A stretch of 60,880 bases of DNA from an uncultured Clostridia bacterium (GTDB taxonomy: Bacteria; Bacillota; Clostridia; Christensenellales; UBA1242), in contig CAKVLS010000006.1 of NCBI GenBank assembly GCA_934757865.1, positions 1-60,880 of the forward strand, written 5' to 3'. A program made the position numbers and the translations under genes. The notes beneath the pieces were generated by a model. That model was not told the DNA's origin. It did not search any database and worked only from the letters and a program-made list of their open reading frames with translations. This document shows, one piece after another, positions 41,192-50,261 of this stretch (the first letter of the stretch is position 1; every line of letters begins with the position of its first letter).

Positions 41192-43440
41192 AAGATAACA
41201 AAGCGTGGGAAGGATTTAACGGAAATATCTGGAAAAAAGAAGTAAATGTCCGTGATTTTATTCAAACCAACTACACCCCATATGAAGGAGACGAGAGCTT
41301 TTTGAGCGGACCTACAGACGCAACAAACAAGCTTTGGGGTTGCTTAAACAAATTACAAAAGAAAGAAAGAGCCAAAGGCGGAGTTTTGGAGTGCGAAACA
41401 GAAGTTGTTTCTGGGCTTACCGCTTATGGACCTGGATATATAGACGAAAAATTAAAAGATTTGGAGAAAGTTGTAGGACTTCAAACTGATAAGCCACTTA
41501 AACGTGCATTTATGCCTTATGGCGGTATAAGAATGGCAGAAGAAGCTTGTACCACATATGGATACACCCCTAACCCAAAATTCCATAAGATTTTTAACGA
41601 TTATTGCAAAACACACAACCAAGGTGTTTTTGATGCATATACAGAAGAGATGCGTAAGGCAAGACACTCACACATCATTACTGGACTTCCTGATACTTAT
41701 GGTAGAGGCAGAATAGTAGGCGACTACAGAAGAGTAGCTCTATATGGTATCGACACTTTGATAGAAGAAAAACAAAAAGACCTAAACGCATGTGCTAGTG
41801 GTGCTATGACTGATGAAATCATTAGAAAAAGAGAAGAAATCTCTATGCAGATAAGAGCGCTAAACGGCATCAAAGAAATGGCTGCTATCTATGGCTATGA
41901 TATCTCTAAACCAGCAGTTAACGCAAAAGAAGCTGTTCAATGGCTATACTTTGGTTACCTTGCTGCTATCAAGACCCAAAACGGTGCTGCAATGAGCGTA
42001 GGTAGAATTTCTACTTTCCTTGATATTTATATTGATAGAGATCTTAAAGCCGGCACTCTTACAGAAGAAGAAGCACAAGAGCTTATTGACCACCTAGTTA
42101 TGAAGTTTAGAATGGTCAAATTTGCTCGTATCCCTTCATACAATCAACTATTTAGTGGAGACCCAGTTTGGGCAACTCTAGAAGTAGCCGGTACTGGTAT
42201 GGACGGAAGATCTATGGTAACAAAAAATGACTATAGATTTTTGCACACACTAGAAAATATGGGACCTTCTCCAGAGCCAAACTTGACTGTTTTGTATTCT
42301 TCAAAATTGCCAACTCATTTCAAAAATTATGCTGCAAAAATTTCTATTGATACAAGCTCTATCCAATACGAAAACGATGATGTTATGAAACCTTTCTGGG
42401 GCGATGACTATTCTATTTGCTGCTGCGTTTCTGCAACCCAAACTGGTAAAGAGATGCAATTCTTTGGCGCAAGAGCCAACCTTGCTAAATGTCTATTGTA
42501 CGCAATTAACGGCGGTGTAGACGAGCACTCTCATGAGCAAATTGGACCAAAATACGACCCAATTACTAGCGATGAGCTAAACTATGACGAAGTAATGGCT
42601 AAGTATGATGCTATGCTAGAGTGGCTAGCTGACCTATATGTTAATACTCTTAACGTTATTCACTATATGCATGATAAGTATTACTATGAGGCTGCTGAGA
42701 TGGCACTTATTGATACCGATGTAAGAAGAACTTTTGCTACCGGTATTGCAGGTTTTTCTCATGTAGTAGATAGTTTGAGTGCTATCAAATACGCAAAGGT
42801 AAAAGTTATCCGTGACGAAACTGGACTTGCTGTTGACTACAAAGTCGAGGGAGATTTCCCTAAATACGGCAACGATGATGACAGAGCAGATGACATCGCT
42901 TGCAACTTGCTAAAAACATTCATCGAAAAGATTAAACACTACCATACTTACAGAAATTCAGAAGCAACAACTTCTATCTTGACTATTACCTCAAATGTTG
43001 TTTATGGTAAAGCAACTGGTAGTATGCCAGACGGAAGAAAGGACGGAACTCCACTATCTCCAGGCGCTAACCCAAGCTACGGAGCAGAAAACAACGGACT
43101 TATCGCTTCTCTTAACTCTGTCGCAAAAATCCCTTATGAGTGGGCACTAGACGGTATTTCTAATACCCAAACTATCAACCCTCAAGCTCTAGGACACAGC
43201 GAGTACGAGAGAATCAAAAATCTTGTTCAAGTTATGGATGGATACTTTGATCAAGGTGCACACCACCTTAATGTCAATGTATTTGGCGTTGAAAAACTTA
43301 TCGACTGTATGGAGCACCCAGAAAAAGAAGAGTACGCTAACTTTACTATTCGTGTTTCTGGTTATGCTGTTAAATTTGTTGACCTTACTCGTGAACAACA
43401 AGAAGATGTAATCGCAAGGACTTGCCATGACAGACTATAA
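41188..43440 (+). CDS. pflB: Formate C-acetyltransferase (pyruvate formate-lyase)
   Basis: A 750-residue glycyl-radical enzyme converting pyruvate and CoA to acetyl-CoA and formate under anaerobic conditions. Seen: the adjacent thiyl cysteines in YSICCCVSAT (about 411-413, one more Cys than the usual ACCVS), QFFGARANLAK, and the radical Gly at about 725 in RVSGYAVKF. Length and C-terminus are complete. It overlaps pflA by 14 bases, and adhE upstream uses its product. Confidence 0.97.
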   Translation: MKDNKAWEGFNGNIWKKEVNVRDFIQTNYTPYEGDESFLSGPTDATNKLWGCLNKLQKKERAKGGVLECETEVVSGLTAYGPGYIDEKLKDLEKVVGLQTDKPLKRAFMPYGGIRMAEEACTTYGYTPNPKFHKIFNDYCKTHNQGVFDAYTEEMRKARHSHIITGLPDTYGRGRIVGDYRRVALYGIDTLIEEKQKDLNACASGAMTDEIIRKREEISMQIRALNGIKEMAAIYGYDISKPAVNAKEAVQWLYFGYLAAIKTQNGAAMSVGRISTFLDIYIDRDLKAGTLTEEEAQELIDHLVMKFRMVKFARIPSYNQLFSGDPVWATLEVAGTGMDGRSMVTKNDYRFLHTLENMGPSPEPNLTVLYSSKLPTHFKNYAAKISIDTSSIQYENDDVMKPFWGDDYSICCCVSATQTGKEMQFFGARANLAKCLLYAINGGVDEHSHEQIGPKYDPITSDELNYDEVMAKYDAMLEWLADLYVNTLNVIHYMHDKYYYEAAEMALIDTDVRRTFATGIAGFSHVVDSLSAIKYAKVKVIRDETGLAVDYKVEGDFPKYGNDDDRADDIACNLLKTFIEKIKHYHTYRNSEATTSILTITSNVVYGKATGSMPDGRKDGTPLSPGANPSYGAENNGLIASLNSVAKIPYEWALDGISNTQTINPQALGHSEYERIKNLVQVMDGYFDQGAHHLNVNVFGVEKLIDCMEHPEKEEYANFTIRVSGYAVKFVDLTREQQEDVIARTCHDRL

Positions 43441-44188
43441 AGCTATCGTTAATAAGATAGAAACTTTTGGACTAGTGGACGGACCAGGGGTTAGAGTAGT
43501 TGTATTTTTACAAGGCTGTAACATGAGGTGCAAGTATTGTCACAATCCAGAGACTTGGACAATATCTTCTCCTGACGCAAAAGAGTGGTCAGCCAAGGAT
43601 CTTGTCAACTTCACATATAGATACCACACTTATTGGGGTAAAGATATGTCTAATGGCGGTGTTACTTTTAGTGGCGGCGAGCCACTACTCCAAATTGACT
43701 TTTTACTTGAGTTTGCTAGACTCGCTAAACAAAAAAATATAAGTATAGCAATAGATACTTGCGGTCAGCCATTTAGAGATGATATAGAGTATTTGAAAAA
43801 GTTTGATGAACTTGTTAGCCTATGTGATGTATTTCTTGTGGACATCAAATGTATGGACGAGGAACTTCACAAGACTTTGACAGGACATAGTAACAAAAAT
43901 ATTTTGGCTATGATTAAACACTTGTCCGAGCTAAAAAAAGATATGTGGATAAGACATGTCTTAGTCCCTAACCTTACAGATAGCGAGGCTGACCTTACTG
44001 CTATGCACGACTTTGTTAAGTCGCTAAACTGTGTCAAAAAAGTTGAGATATTACCTTACCATGACTTTGCGACTTTTAAGTACAAGAGCCTTGGTATTAG
44101 ATATCCGCTAGAAGGCTACCGCACTCCAACTAAGGACGAGGTAAAAAGGGCAGAAGATATATTAGAAGTTACTAAATATACGGACTAA
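43427..44188 (+). CDS. pflA: Pyruvate formate-lyase activating enzyme
   Basis: A 253-residue radical SAM protein that uses a [4Fe-4S] cluster and SAM to make the glycyl radical on PflB. Seen: cluster motif CNMRCKYCHNPETW (CxxxCxxC), GGVTFSGGEPLLQ, the SAM-contact region, IDTCGQPF and VFLVDIKCMDEELH. Length is normal. The 14-base overlap with pflB implies coupled expression. Confidence 0.97.
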   Translation: MTDYKAIVNKIETFGLVDGPGVRVVVFLQGCNMRCKYCHNPETWTISSPDAKEWSAKDLVNFTYRYHTYWGKDMSNGGVTFSGGEPLLQIDFLLEFARLAKQKNISIAIDTCGQPFRDDIEYLKKFDELVSLCDVFLVDIKCMDEELHKTLTGHSNKNILAMIKHLSELKKDMWIRHVLVPNLTDSEADLTAMHDFVKSLNCVKKVEILPYHDFATFKYKSLGIRYPLEGYRTPTKDEVKRAEDILEVTKYTD

Positions 44189-44308
44189 TATATTATTTAA
44201 CTTTTGATTAGTTTAGTCTTATTTGCTTGCAGTAGCTAAAAGAAAAATTGCTGTGAGCTAACAAATTGCTTTTCCTACGCTTCTTAAACAAAAATGCTAA
44301 TAATAAAT

Positions 44309-44340
44309 AAAAAATCACCAAAAATACTGGTGATTTTTTT
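44309..44340 (+). terminator. Intrinsic terminator of the adhE-pfl operon
   Basis: ATCACCA / TGGTGAT stem, 7-base loop, T-run. The stretch 44189-44308 before it shows no gene. Confidence 0.82.
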
Positions 44341-44418
44341 GTTATAAATTGTAAGTTGCTTGCGATTATTTTGGATTTTTGGTAGTATATAGATGTAAAG
44401 GAATAATAAAGCTAAATT

Positions 44419-45093
44419 ATGGACGAGATAAAGATAATAGACCTAAAAAGAACAATACTAGAAGATAATGATGCAGATGCAGAACTTTTAAGGCATGAAC
44501 TAAAAGAAAAAGGTATCTTTTTGATCAATCTTATGTCATCACCGGGTAGTGGCAAGACGACTACACTTTTGGCTCTAGCTCGTGAGCTAAAGGGCAAGGC
44601 TAACTTCGCCGTTATGGAAGCTGATATTGATAGCGATGTTGATGCTAAGACGATGATGAGCGCCGGCGTAGCGTGCGTGCAACTTCACACCGGTGGTATG
44701 TGTCACCTAGATGCGGATATGACAAGACAAGGCATCAAGGCTATGGGGAATATAAGAGATTCTATAGTAGTTTTGGAGAATATCGGCAACTTAGTATGCC
44801 CAGCGGAGTTTGATACTGGAGCTCACAAAAAAGTTGCAATTTTATCTATAACTGAGGGCGATGATAAACCTATCAAGTACCCACTAATGTTTAGTGTTGC
44901 CGACCTTGTTATTATTAACAAGATAGACACAATAGAGTACTTTGATTTTGATATCGAAAAATGCAAAAACAATATTCACAATCTCAACCCAAAAGCCGAA
45001 ATCATACTAGCAAGCTCTAAGACTGGCGAGGGTATAGACAAAATAGCTAAGTATATTTTGAGAGAATACAAAAGTTGGAGCGAACAAAAATGA
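44419..45093 (+). CDS. hypB: HypB-like nickel-chaperone GTPase, copy 1
   Basis: A 224-residue SIMIBI GTPase. Seen: P-loop SSPGSGKTTT (about 41-50), metal site Cys95-His96 in GGMCHLDADM and Cys127 in NLVCPAEFD (the HypB nickel-site set), and the specificity motif NKID. It lacks the N-terminal CxxCGC and His-rich metal stores. HypB inserts nickel with HypA, normally for [NiFe]-hydrogenase; no such hydrogenase is in the window. SD AAAGGA is rather far (16 bases) from the ATG. It is the first of a four-gene operon. Confidence 0.9.
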   Translation: MDEIKIIDLKRTILEDNDADAELLRHELKEKGIFLINLMSSPGSGKTTTLLALARELKGKANFAVMEADIDSDVDAKTMMSAGVACVQLHTGGMCHLDADMTRQGIKAMGNIRDSIVVLENIGNLVCPAEFDTGAHKKVAILSITEGDDKPIKYPLMFSVADLVIINKIDTIEYFDFDIEKCKNNIHNLNPKAEIILASSKTGEGIDKIAKYILREYKSWSEQK

Positions 45094-45761
45094 GTAAAGT
45101 AAAAATAATTGAAGTCCACGAAAATATTTTTGCCGACAACATTAAGACAGCAGATGAGACAAGACAAATGCTAGACCGCTTAGGCACTACAATGTTTAAT
45201 GTTATGTCCTCTCCGGGTAGCGGAAAAACAACGACAATATCTGCCGTAATTAACAAACTAAAAGACAGATACAAAATTGCAGTATTAGATGTTGATATAG
45301 AGAGTGATTTGGACGCAAAAACTGTCGCAAGAAATACTGGTGTAAAATCTGTACAGATACACAATGGCGGACTATGTCATATAGATGCAGATATGACCGC
45401 AAGAAGTCTTAAAAGCATTGACCCAAAAGATTATGATATTATCTTTTTAGAGAATATCGGCAACCTAGTATGCCCGGCGGAGTTTGACACCGGCTCGCAC
45501 AAAAACATTATGCTACTATCGCTCCCAGAGGGCGATGATAAACCGCTTAAATATCCACTTATGTTTAGTGTGGCGGACATAGTAGTATTTAGTAAGATAG
45601 ACACAAAACCCGCTTTTGACTTTGATATAGAAAAGTGCAAAAGCTATATCAAAAAACTAAATCCAAAAGCTGAGTTTTTTGCAGTGAGTGCAAAGACCGG
45701 CGAGGGTATAGAAGCGTTAGCTGAGCGTTTGGCTCAAGAAACAAAAAGAGAGGTAAAGTAA
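45090..45761 (+). CDS. hypB: HypB-like nickel-chaperone GTPase, copy 2
   Basis: The start is the ATG at 45090, overlapping the first hypB stop as ATGA. The 223-residue protein parallels copy 1: SSPGSGKTTTIS, GGLCHIDADM, NLVCPAEFDTGSHK and FSKID (Ser in place of Asn in NKxD, a shift in the guanine-specificity motif). The copies are clear paralogues. A heteromeric GTPase or specialised metal donors are possible (inference). It ends two bases before the Fe-S flavoprotein gene. Confidence 0.9.
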   Translation: MSKVKIIEVHENIFADNIKTADETRQMLDRLGTTMFNVMSSPGSGKTTTISAVINKLKDRYKIAVLDVDIESDLDAKTVARNTGVKSVQIHNGGLCHIDADMTARSLKSIDPKDYDIIFLENIGNLVCPAEFDTGSHKNIMLLSLPEGDDKPLKYPLMFSVADIVVFSKIDTKPAFDFDIEKCKSYIKKLNPKAEFFAVSAKTGEGIEALAERLAQETKREVK

Positions 45762-45762
45762 T

Positions 45763-48693
45763 ATGCCAGAGATGAGCAAAATGGTAACTCCTAAATATAT
45801 GGGAGACCCAAATCCAAGAAAGAAGATTTTGAAACTAGCAAGGAAGATAACAGACTGTATCGACCACAAACTTAAAGGAGTTACATCTAACGACCCAGAG
45901 TATTGGGGACTTGCATGCGTAGTAACAGATGAGATGGCAGATATCGCCCTAAAAATGAAAGTTAGAAAGCCATATACTTACGAAGATTTAAGAAAAATGA
46001 ACAAAAAGCTTCCTGAAGAAAAATTGCAAGAGCTTTTGAAACAAATGAGTGATATAGGTCTTTTAGAGTATGATTATGGCAATCACTATACAGACGAAGG
46101 CCCTATCAAAGACGCCCCTCATATTAGAAGATATATTTTACCTATGTTTGTACCAGGTTCTGCTGAGTTTACCAACATGGTCAAAAAGCAACTAGATGAC
46201 CACCCAGAGCTTGCAATGTTCTTTGAAAGAATGACATTTTTGCCTCTAGAAAAAGTAACCCCTATGGTTCCTGCCGGAGGCGCTGGTATTGGTATGCATG
46301 TAATACCAGTAGAGAAGGCTATTGAGGCTGAGTCTACAACTATGGATATTGAGCATTTGTCATATTGGTTAAAAAAATATGAAGGACATCTTGGTGTAGG
46401 TATTTGTTCTTGTAGATATGGCAGAGCCAAACTTAACGAAGGCTGTGGCGATGATTGTGACGACTGGTGTATAGGTGTTGGCGATATGGCAGACTATTGT
46501 AGAGAGACCGGCAAGGGTCACGACATCACTTACGAACAAGCTATGGAAATTCTTCGTAACGCAGAGAAAAACGGCTTTGTTCACCAGATAACTAACATTG
46601 ACGGCGAGAACAAAATTTTTGCTATCTGTAACTGTAATGTTAATATTTGTAACGCACTTCGTACTTCACAACTATTTAACACTCCTAATATGTCGCGCAG
46701 TGCATATACTGCCAAAGTTGATAGAGATAAATGTGTAGCATGTGGAAAATGCGTAGAGTTTTGCCCAGCCGGCGCTGTGAAACTAGGACAAAAACTTTGT
46801 ACCACAAATGGCGAAGTAAAATATCCTAAGCACGAACTTCCAGACAATTTGAGTTGGGGCCCAGACAAATGGGATGAAGATTATAGAGATAACAACAGAA
46901 TCAACTGTTATGATACAGGTACAGCACCATGTAAGACAGCATGTCCAGCGCACATAGCAGTTCAGGGTTATCTAAAACTAGCAAGCCAAGGCAGATATAA
47001 AGAAGCTCTTGAGCTTATCAAAAAAGACAATCCTTTCCCAGCAGTTTGCGGCAGAATATGTAATAGAAGATGCGAGGACGCTTGTACTCGTGGCACTATA
47101 GATAAGGCTGTTGCTATTGACGCTGTCAAAAAGTTTATTGCAGAGCAAGACCTTAAAGCTGAAACAAGATTTGTACCAGAAGTTGTTATTCCTTCTAATA
47201 CCCGTAAACATTGGGACGAGAAGATAGCTATTATAGGCGCAGGTCCAGCAGGGCTTTCTTGTGCATACTACCTAGCAACAAGAGGTTACAAGCCAACTTT
47301 ATTTGAGAAAAATCAAAAGCCAGGCGGAATGCTAACTTATGGTATCCCTACATACAAGCTAGAAAAAGATGTAATCGAAGCTGAGATAGATATTTTGAGA
47401 GAACTAGGCGTTGAGATTAAGTGCGGCGTTGAGGTTGGCAAAGACATCACTCTAAAACAACTTAGAAAACAAGGCTACAAAGCCTTCTATATCGCTATCG
47501 GTTGCCAAGGTGGTAGACTTCCTAATATACCTAACGAAACAGCAAACGGCACTGATACAGCAGTACACTTCTTGCACGGCGTATATGAAAATCAAAAACA
47601 AAAACTTGATGGCGATGTAGTTGTAGTCGGCGGCGGAAATGTTGCAGTTGACTGTGCTCGTTCGGCAATTAGACTAAAATCAAAATCAGTTAAAATGTTC
47701 GCTCTAGAGAGCAGAGAAACAATGCCAGCAACTAAACTTGAGATTTTAGAAACTCTAGAAGAAGGCATTGAGATAAATAATGGTTGGGGACCAAAAGAAG
47801 TTCTTATCGACAAAAAGGGCAACGTAACTGGTATCACTTTCAAAAAGTGCCTAAGCACCATAGACGAAAATGGCAAGTTCAATCCAAAATATGACGAGAA
47901 CGAAACAATGACAGTTAAAGCAAAACATATCATCTTTGCCATAGGTCAAGCTATTGAGTGGGGCGACCTTCTAAAAGGCGAAAATGTTGAGTTCTGGCAC
48001 GGCAATTACCCAGTTGCAGATACTTTGACTTACCAAACATCTACAAAAGATATCTTTGTTGGCGGAGATGTATACACAGGTCCTAAGTTCGCAATAGACG
48101 CAATCGAGGCTGGTAAAAATGCAGCAGAGTCACTACATAGATTTGTACAACCGGGCACAAGCCTAACAATAGGTAGAAATCGTAGAGAGTTCATCATGCT
48201 AGACAAAGACATTTTGAAGATAGAAAACTACGACACTGCCGGCAGGCAAGAAGCAGGACTTGACCCAAAAATTGACTACAAAAAATCATTTAGAGATGCT
48301 CATCTTACTCTTACCGAAGAGCAAGTTAAGATTGAGACGGCTAGATGCTTAGGTTGTGGTGCAAGTGTTGTCGATGAGAACAAATGTATCGGTTGTGGTA
48401 TCTGTACTACTAAGTGTAAGTTTGATGCTATTCATCTTCATCGTGACCACCCAGAGTGCTCTAAGATGATAAGAAGCGAAGATAAGTTTAAGGCAATACT
48501 CCCTTATGCTATTAAGAGAGGTTTTAGAATTTTGTTTGGCAAAAAGACCCCAGAAGAAAAAGAATCTCAAAGAAAGCACAAAGAGTATAAGAAAAATCTA
48601 AAACTTCAAAAGAAACTTGCCAAGAAGCAACCTACATGTACTAGTTGTGCAGGCTGCCCAGCAAGCGGAAAATGCGAAGGGAGCAAAAAATAA
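45763..48693 (+). CDS. 976-residue multi-cluster Fe-S flavoprotein (GltD-like NAD(P)H oxidoreductase fusion)
   Basis: Domain order: an N-terminal unit (about 1-320) with scattered Cys (VGICSCRYGRAKLNEGCGDDCDD, then ICNCNVNICNALRTSQLF); a ferredoxin unit CVACGKCVEFCPAG (about 325-340); a GltD-type Fe-S/helical domain CKTACPAHIAVQGY (about 388-470); FAD motif IGAGPAGLSCAYYLATRG (about 492-509); NAD(P) motif VGGGNVAVDCA (about 622-632); a C-terminal two-cluster ferredoxin with CIGCGICTTKC (about 861-885); and a tail CTSCAGCPASGKC. It would move electrons between NAD(P)H and ferredoxin or a partner, possibly by bifurcation (inference). Sits between hypB2 and hypA, so nickel chaperones and this enzyme are linked. 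Confidence 0.85.
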   Translation: MPEMSKMVTPKYMGDPNPRKKILKLARKITDCIDHKLKGVTSNDPEYWGLACVVTDEMADIALKMKVRKPYTYEDLRKMNKKLPEEKLQELLKQMSDIGLLEYDYGNHYTDEGPIKDAPHIRRYILPMFVPGSAEFTNMVKKQLDDHPELAMFFERMTFLPLEKVTPMVPAGGAGIGMHVIPVEKAIEAESTTMDIEHLSYWLKKYEGHLGVGICSCRYGRAKLNEGCGDDCDDWCIGVGDMADYCRETGKGHDITYEQAMEILRNAEKNGFVHQITNIDGENKIFAICNCNVNICNALRTSQLFNTPNMSRSAYTAKVDRDKCVACGKCVEFCPAGAVKLGQKLCTTNGEVKYPKHELPDNLSWGPDKWDEDYRDNNRINCYDTGTAPCKTACPAHIAVQGYLKLASQGRYKEALELIKKDNPFPAVCGRICNRRCEDACTRGTIDKAVAIDAVKKFIAEQDLKAETRFVPEVVIPSNTRKHWDEKIAIIGAGPAGLSCAYYLATRGYKPTLFEKNQKPGGMLTYGIPTYKLEKDVIEAEIDILRELGVEIKCGVEVGKDITLKQLRKQGYKAFYIAIGCQGGRLPNIPNETANGTDTAVHFLHGVYENQKQKLDGDVVVVGGGNVAVDCARSAIRLKSKSVKMFALESRETMPATKLEILETLEEGIEINNGWGPKEVLIDKKGNVTGITFKKCLSTIDENGKFNPKYDENETMTVKAKHIIFAIGQAIEWGDLLKGENVEFWHGNYPVADTLTYQTSTKDIFVGGDVYTGPKFAIDAIEAGKNAAESLHRFVQPGTSLTIGRNRREFIMLDKDILKIENYDTAGRQEAGLDPKIDYKKSFRDAHLTLTEEQVKIETARCLGCGASVVDENKCIGCGICTTKCKFDAIHLHRDHPECSKMIRSEDKFKAILPYAIKRGFRILFGKKTPEEKESQRKHKEYKKNLKLQKKLAKKQPTCTSCAGCPASGKCEGSKK

Positions 48694-49040
48694 TGCATGA
48701 ATTAGGCGTTGTGTTCCATATCGTAAAAGAAGTAGAAAAGATAGCTCTTGAAAACCATGTTGACAAGATAAAATCTGTTACTCTAGATATAGGCGAGGTG
48801 TCTACTATAGTCAATCCATACCTAGTTGACTGCTGGAATTGGGCTTCAAAAAAGTCCCCAATCCTAGATGGTGCTAAGCTAAAAATCAACACCATAAAAG
48901 CAGTAACACATTGTGATGATTGTGGAAAAGATTATAAGACTGTCAAGTACGGCAAAATTTGCCCAAGATGTAAGAGCCCTAATACCTATCTACTTAGAGG
49001 TAACGAAACTACAATTAAACAAATAGAAGTTAAAAACTAG
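48693..49040 (+). CDS. hypA: HypA-like nickel/zinc chaperone
   Basis: The ATG at 48693 overlaps the previous stop (TAATG); longer frames have no reason. The 115-residue product starts MHELGVV, with His2 as the nickel ligand, and has the zinc ribbon Cys74-x-x-Cys77 (HCDDCG) and Cys90-x-x-Cys93 (ICPRC). HypA hands nickel to a hydrogenase or urease with HypB. Here it closes the operon hypB-hypB-oxidoreductase-hypA. Confidence 0.93.
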   Translation: MHELGVVFHIVKEVEKIALENHVDKIKSVTLDIGEVSTIVNPYLVDCWNWASKKSPILDGAKLKINTIKAVTHCDDCGKDYKTVKYGKICPRCKSPNTYLLRGNETTIKQIEVKN

Positions 49041-49041
49041 C

Positions 49042-49074
49042 AAAAAAGCAGACATTATTTTGTCTGCTTTTTTA
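49042..49074 (+). terminator. Intrinsic terminator of the hyp operon
   Basis: AAAAGCAGACA / TGTCTGCTTTT stem, 6-base loop, T-run. Confidence 0.86.
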
Positions 49075-49122
49075 TTTAGTCCCAAAAAAATTGACAAATA
49101 ATAAGACTTTTGCATACATAAA

Positions 49123-49151
49123 TTTACAATGTAGCCAAAACATGATATAAT
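49123..49151 (+). promoter_or_regulatory. Promoter of tRNA-Gly
   Basis: TTTACA (49123-49128), 17-bp spacer ending TGA, TATAAT (49146-49151), about 7 bases before the likely start and 14 before the mature tRNA. Confidence 0.8.
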
Positions 49152-49164
49152 AAAAATATGATAT

Positions 49165-49238
49165 GCAGGTATAGTTTAGTGGCAAAACGAGTGCTTCCCA
49201 AGCATTAGTTGCGGGTTCGATTCCCGCTACTTGCTCCA
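49165..49238 (+). tRNA. tRNA-Gly (anticodon CCC)
   Basis: Acceptor GCAGGTA pairs with TACTTGC (one G-U); anticodon loop TTCCCAA gives CCC (reads GGG); T-loop GGTTCGATTCC; CCA encoded. Length 74. Confidence 0.93.
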
Positions 49239-49269
49239 TTTTTATTTGTCAAATTACTTTTGACACCAA

Positions 49270-49303
49270 AAAACCGCCTATTAGAAATCTAATAGGCTTT
49301 TTT
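49270..49303 (+). terminator. Intrinsic terminator after tRNA-Gly
   Basis: GCCTATTAGA / TCTAATAGGC stem with T-run. Confidence 0.85.
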
Positions 49304-49347
49304 GTTAAATCAAATGCCAAGACAAAGGTTTTTATGGCATAATAAAT

Positions 49348-49428
49348 ATGCACGGGGACAATTTGAACAAATATCAAAAGTTGTGGGAGTATATAAAAAG
49401 TTTGATTCTAAACCCATTGTTATTATAA
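49348..49428 (+). pseudogene. Short remnant resembling the N-terminus of a small conserved protein
   Basis: A 26-codon frame whose residues 8-17 read KYQKLWEYIK. That segment resembles the start of a common small (about 70-80 residue) Bacillota protein; the rest of that protein is missing and the frame ends in an unrelated hydrophobic run. No SD. It may be a decayed gene or a chance frame. The rest of 49304-49488 shows only a -10-like TATAAT before the next gene. Confidence 0.35.
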
Positions 49429-49488
49429 TTATTAGTATTAACCGCATAGTGTATGTTATAATAAAAAAATACTAAAGGGGAGAGAACA

Positions 49489-50247
49489 ATGACATTTCAT
49501 GATTTTTGGACCAATGAAAACAACCCATCACTTCCAAAGTCAGAGTATCTTTATAACACAAGACATATACTTGTTTTGGTTGGGATTTTGATTGCTTGTG
49601 TGACGCTGACTATAATCTTTTATAAAAAGAGCGAAAAGGCAAAAAATATTTTATTTTATGTGTTGGGCGGGATATTGCTATTCTTTGAGATTTTGTCTAG
49701 AATAGTCAATTTGATTATAACAACTGACTACAGTTTAGGAAATATCTTTAAGATTATAGCCCCTATGCATATTTGCTCTGTTATGGTTTGGGTTTTTATT
49801 ATAGCTATTTTTAGCCACAAAAAGACTCTTATGGAATTTTCAGTTATTGGTGGACTTTTGGCAACGGTGGCATTTTTGGCATACCCAGCAGTTGGACTTA
49901 ATAAAGTATATATGTCATTTACATGTATTTATAGTACTTTTTCACATTCTATAGGGTTTGTTACCGTAATACTTATGATGACCCTTGGCAAAGTTCACTT
50001 TCAGTTTAAGGACATATGGAAAATATATCTTTGCTTTGCGATAATGTTTTTGTGGGGAGTGCTACTAGATTTTGTTATTTTGCCAGGCTCGGATTATATG
50101 TATCTTGTCAACGACCCACTAGAACTAAAAATAAATTTCCCATATCAATTACTTTATGGAATTATTTTAGTATTCTATGTCCTTGTTTATTATGTTATAA
50201 GCTTTTTGATAAAGAAAATAAAGAGCTCAAAAAAAATCTTAATTTAG
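49489..50247 (+). CDS. YwaF/TMEM164-like membrane protein
   Basis: A 252-residue integral membrane protein with about seven helices. The segment IIAPMHICSVMVWVFIIAIF, an early-helix His/Cys motif, followed by LMEFSVIGGLLATVAFLAYP, matches the YwaF/TMEM164 pattern. In animals TMEM164 acts in ether-phospholipid acyl transfer; bacterial members are uncharacterised, so a lipid role is only a hypothesis (compare the YhhN-like gene at 4240). GGGGAGAG SD. It is co-transcribed with the kinase-like gene 14 bases downstream. Confidence 0.7.
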   Translation: MTFHDFWTNENNPSLPKSEYLYNTRHILVLVGILIACVTLTIIFYKKSEKAKNILFYVLGGILLFFEILSRIVNLIITTDYSLGNIFKIIAPMHICSVMVWVFIIAIFSHKKTLMEFSVIGGLLATVAFLAYPAVGLNKVYMSFTCIYSTFSHSIGFVTVILMMTLGKVHFQFKDIWKIYLCFAIMFLWGVLLDFVILPGSDYMYLVNDPLELKINFPYQLLYGIILVFYVLVYYVISFLIKKIKSSKKILI

Positions 50248-50261
50248 GCTGGTTATAAAAC

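Noticed and set aside
49348..49428. Real short gene at the NKYQKLWEYIK remnant
   Set aside because: No SD, only about 10 residues resemble a known family and the rest is unrelated; kept as a low-confidence pseudogene instead.
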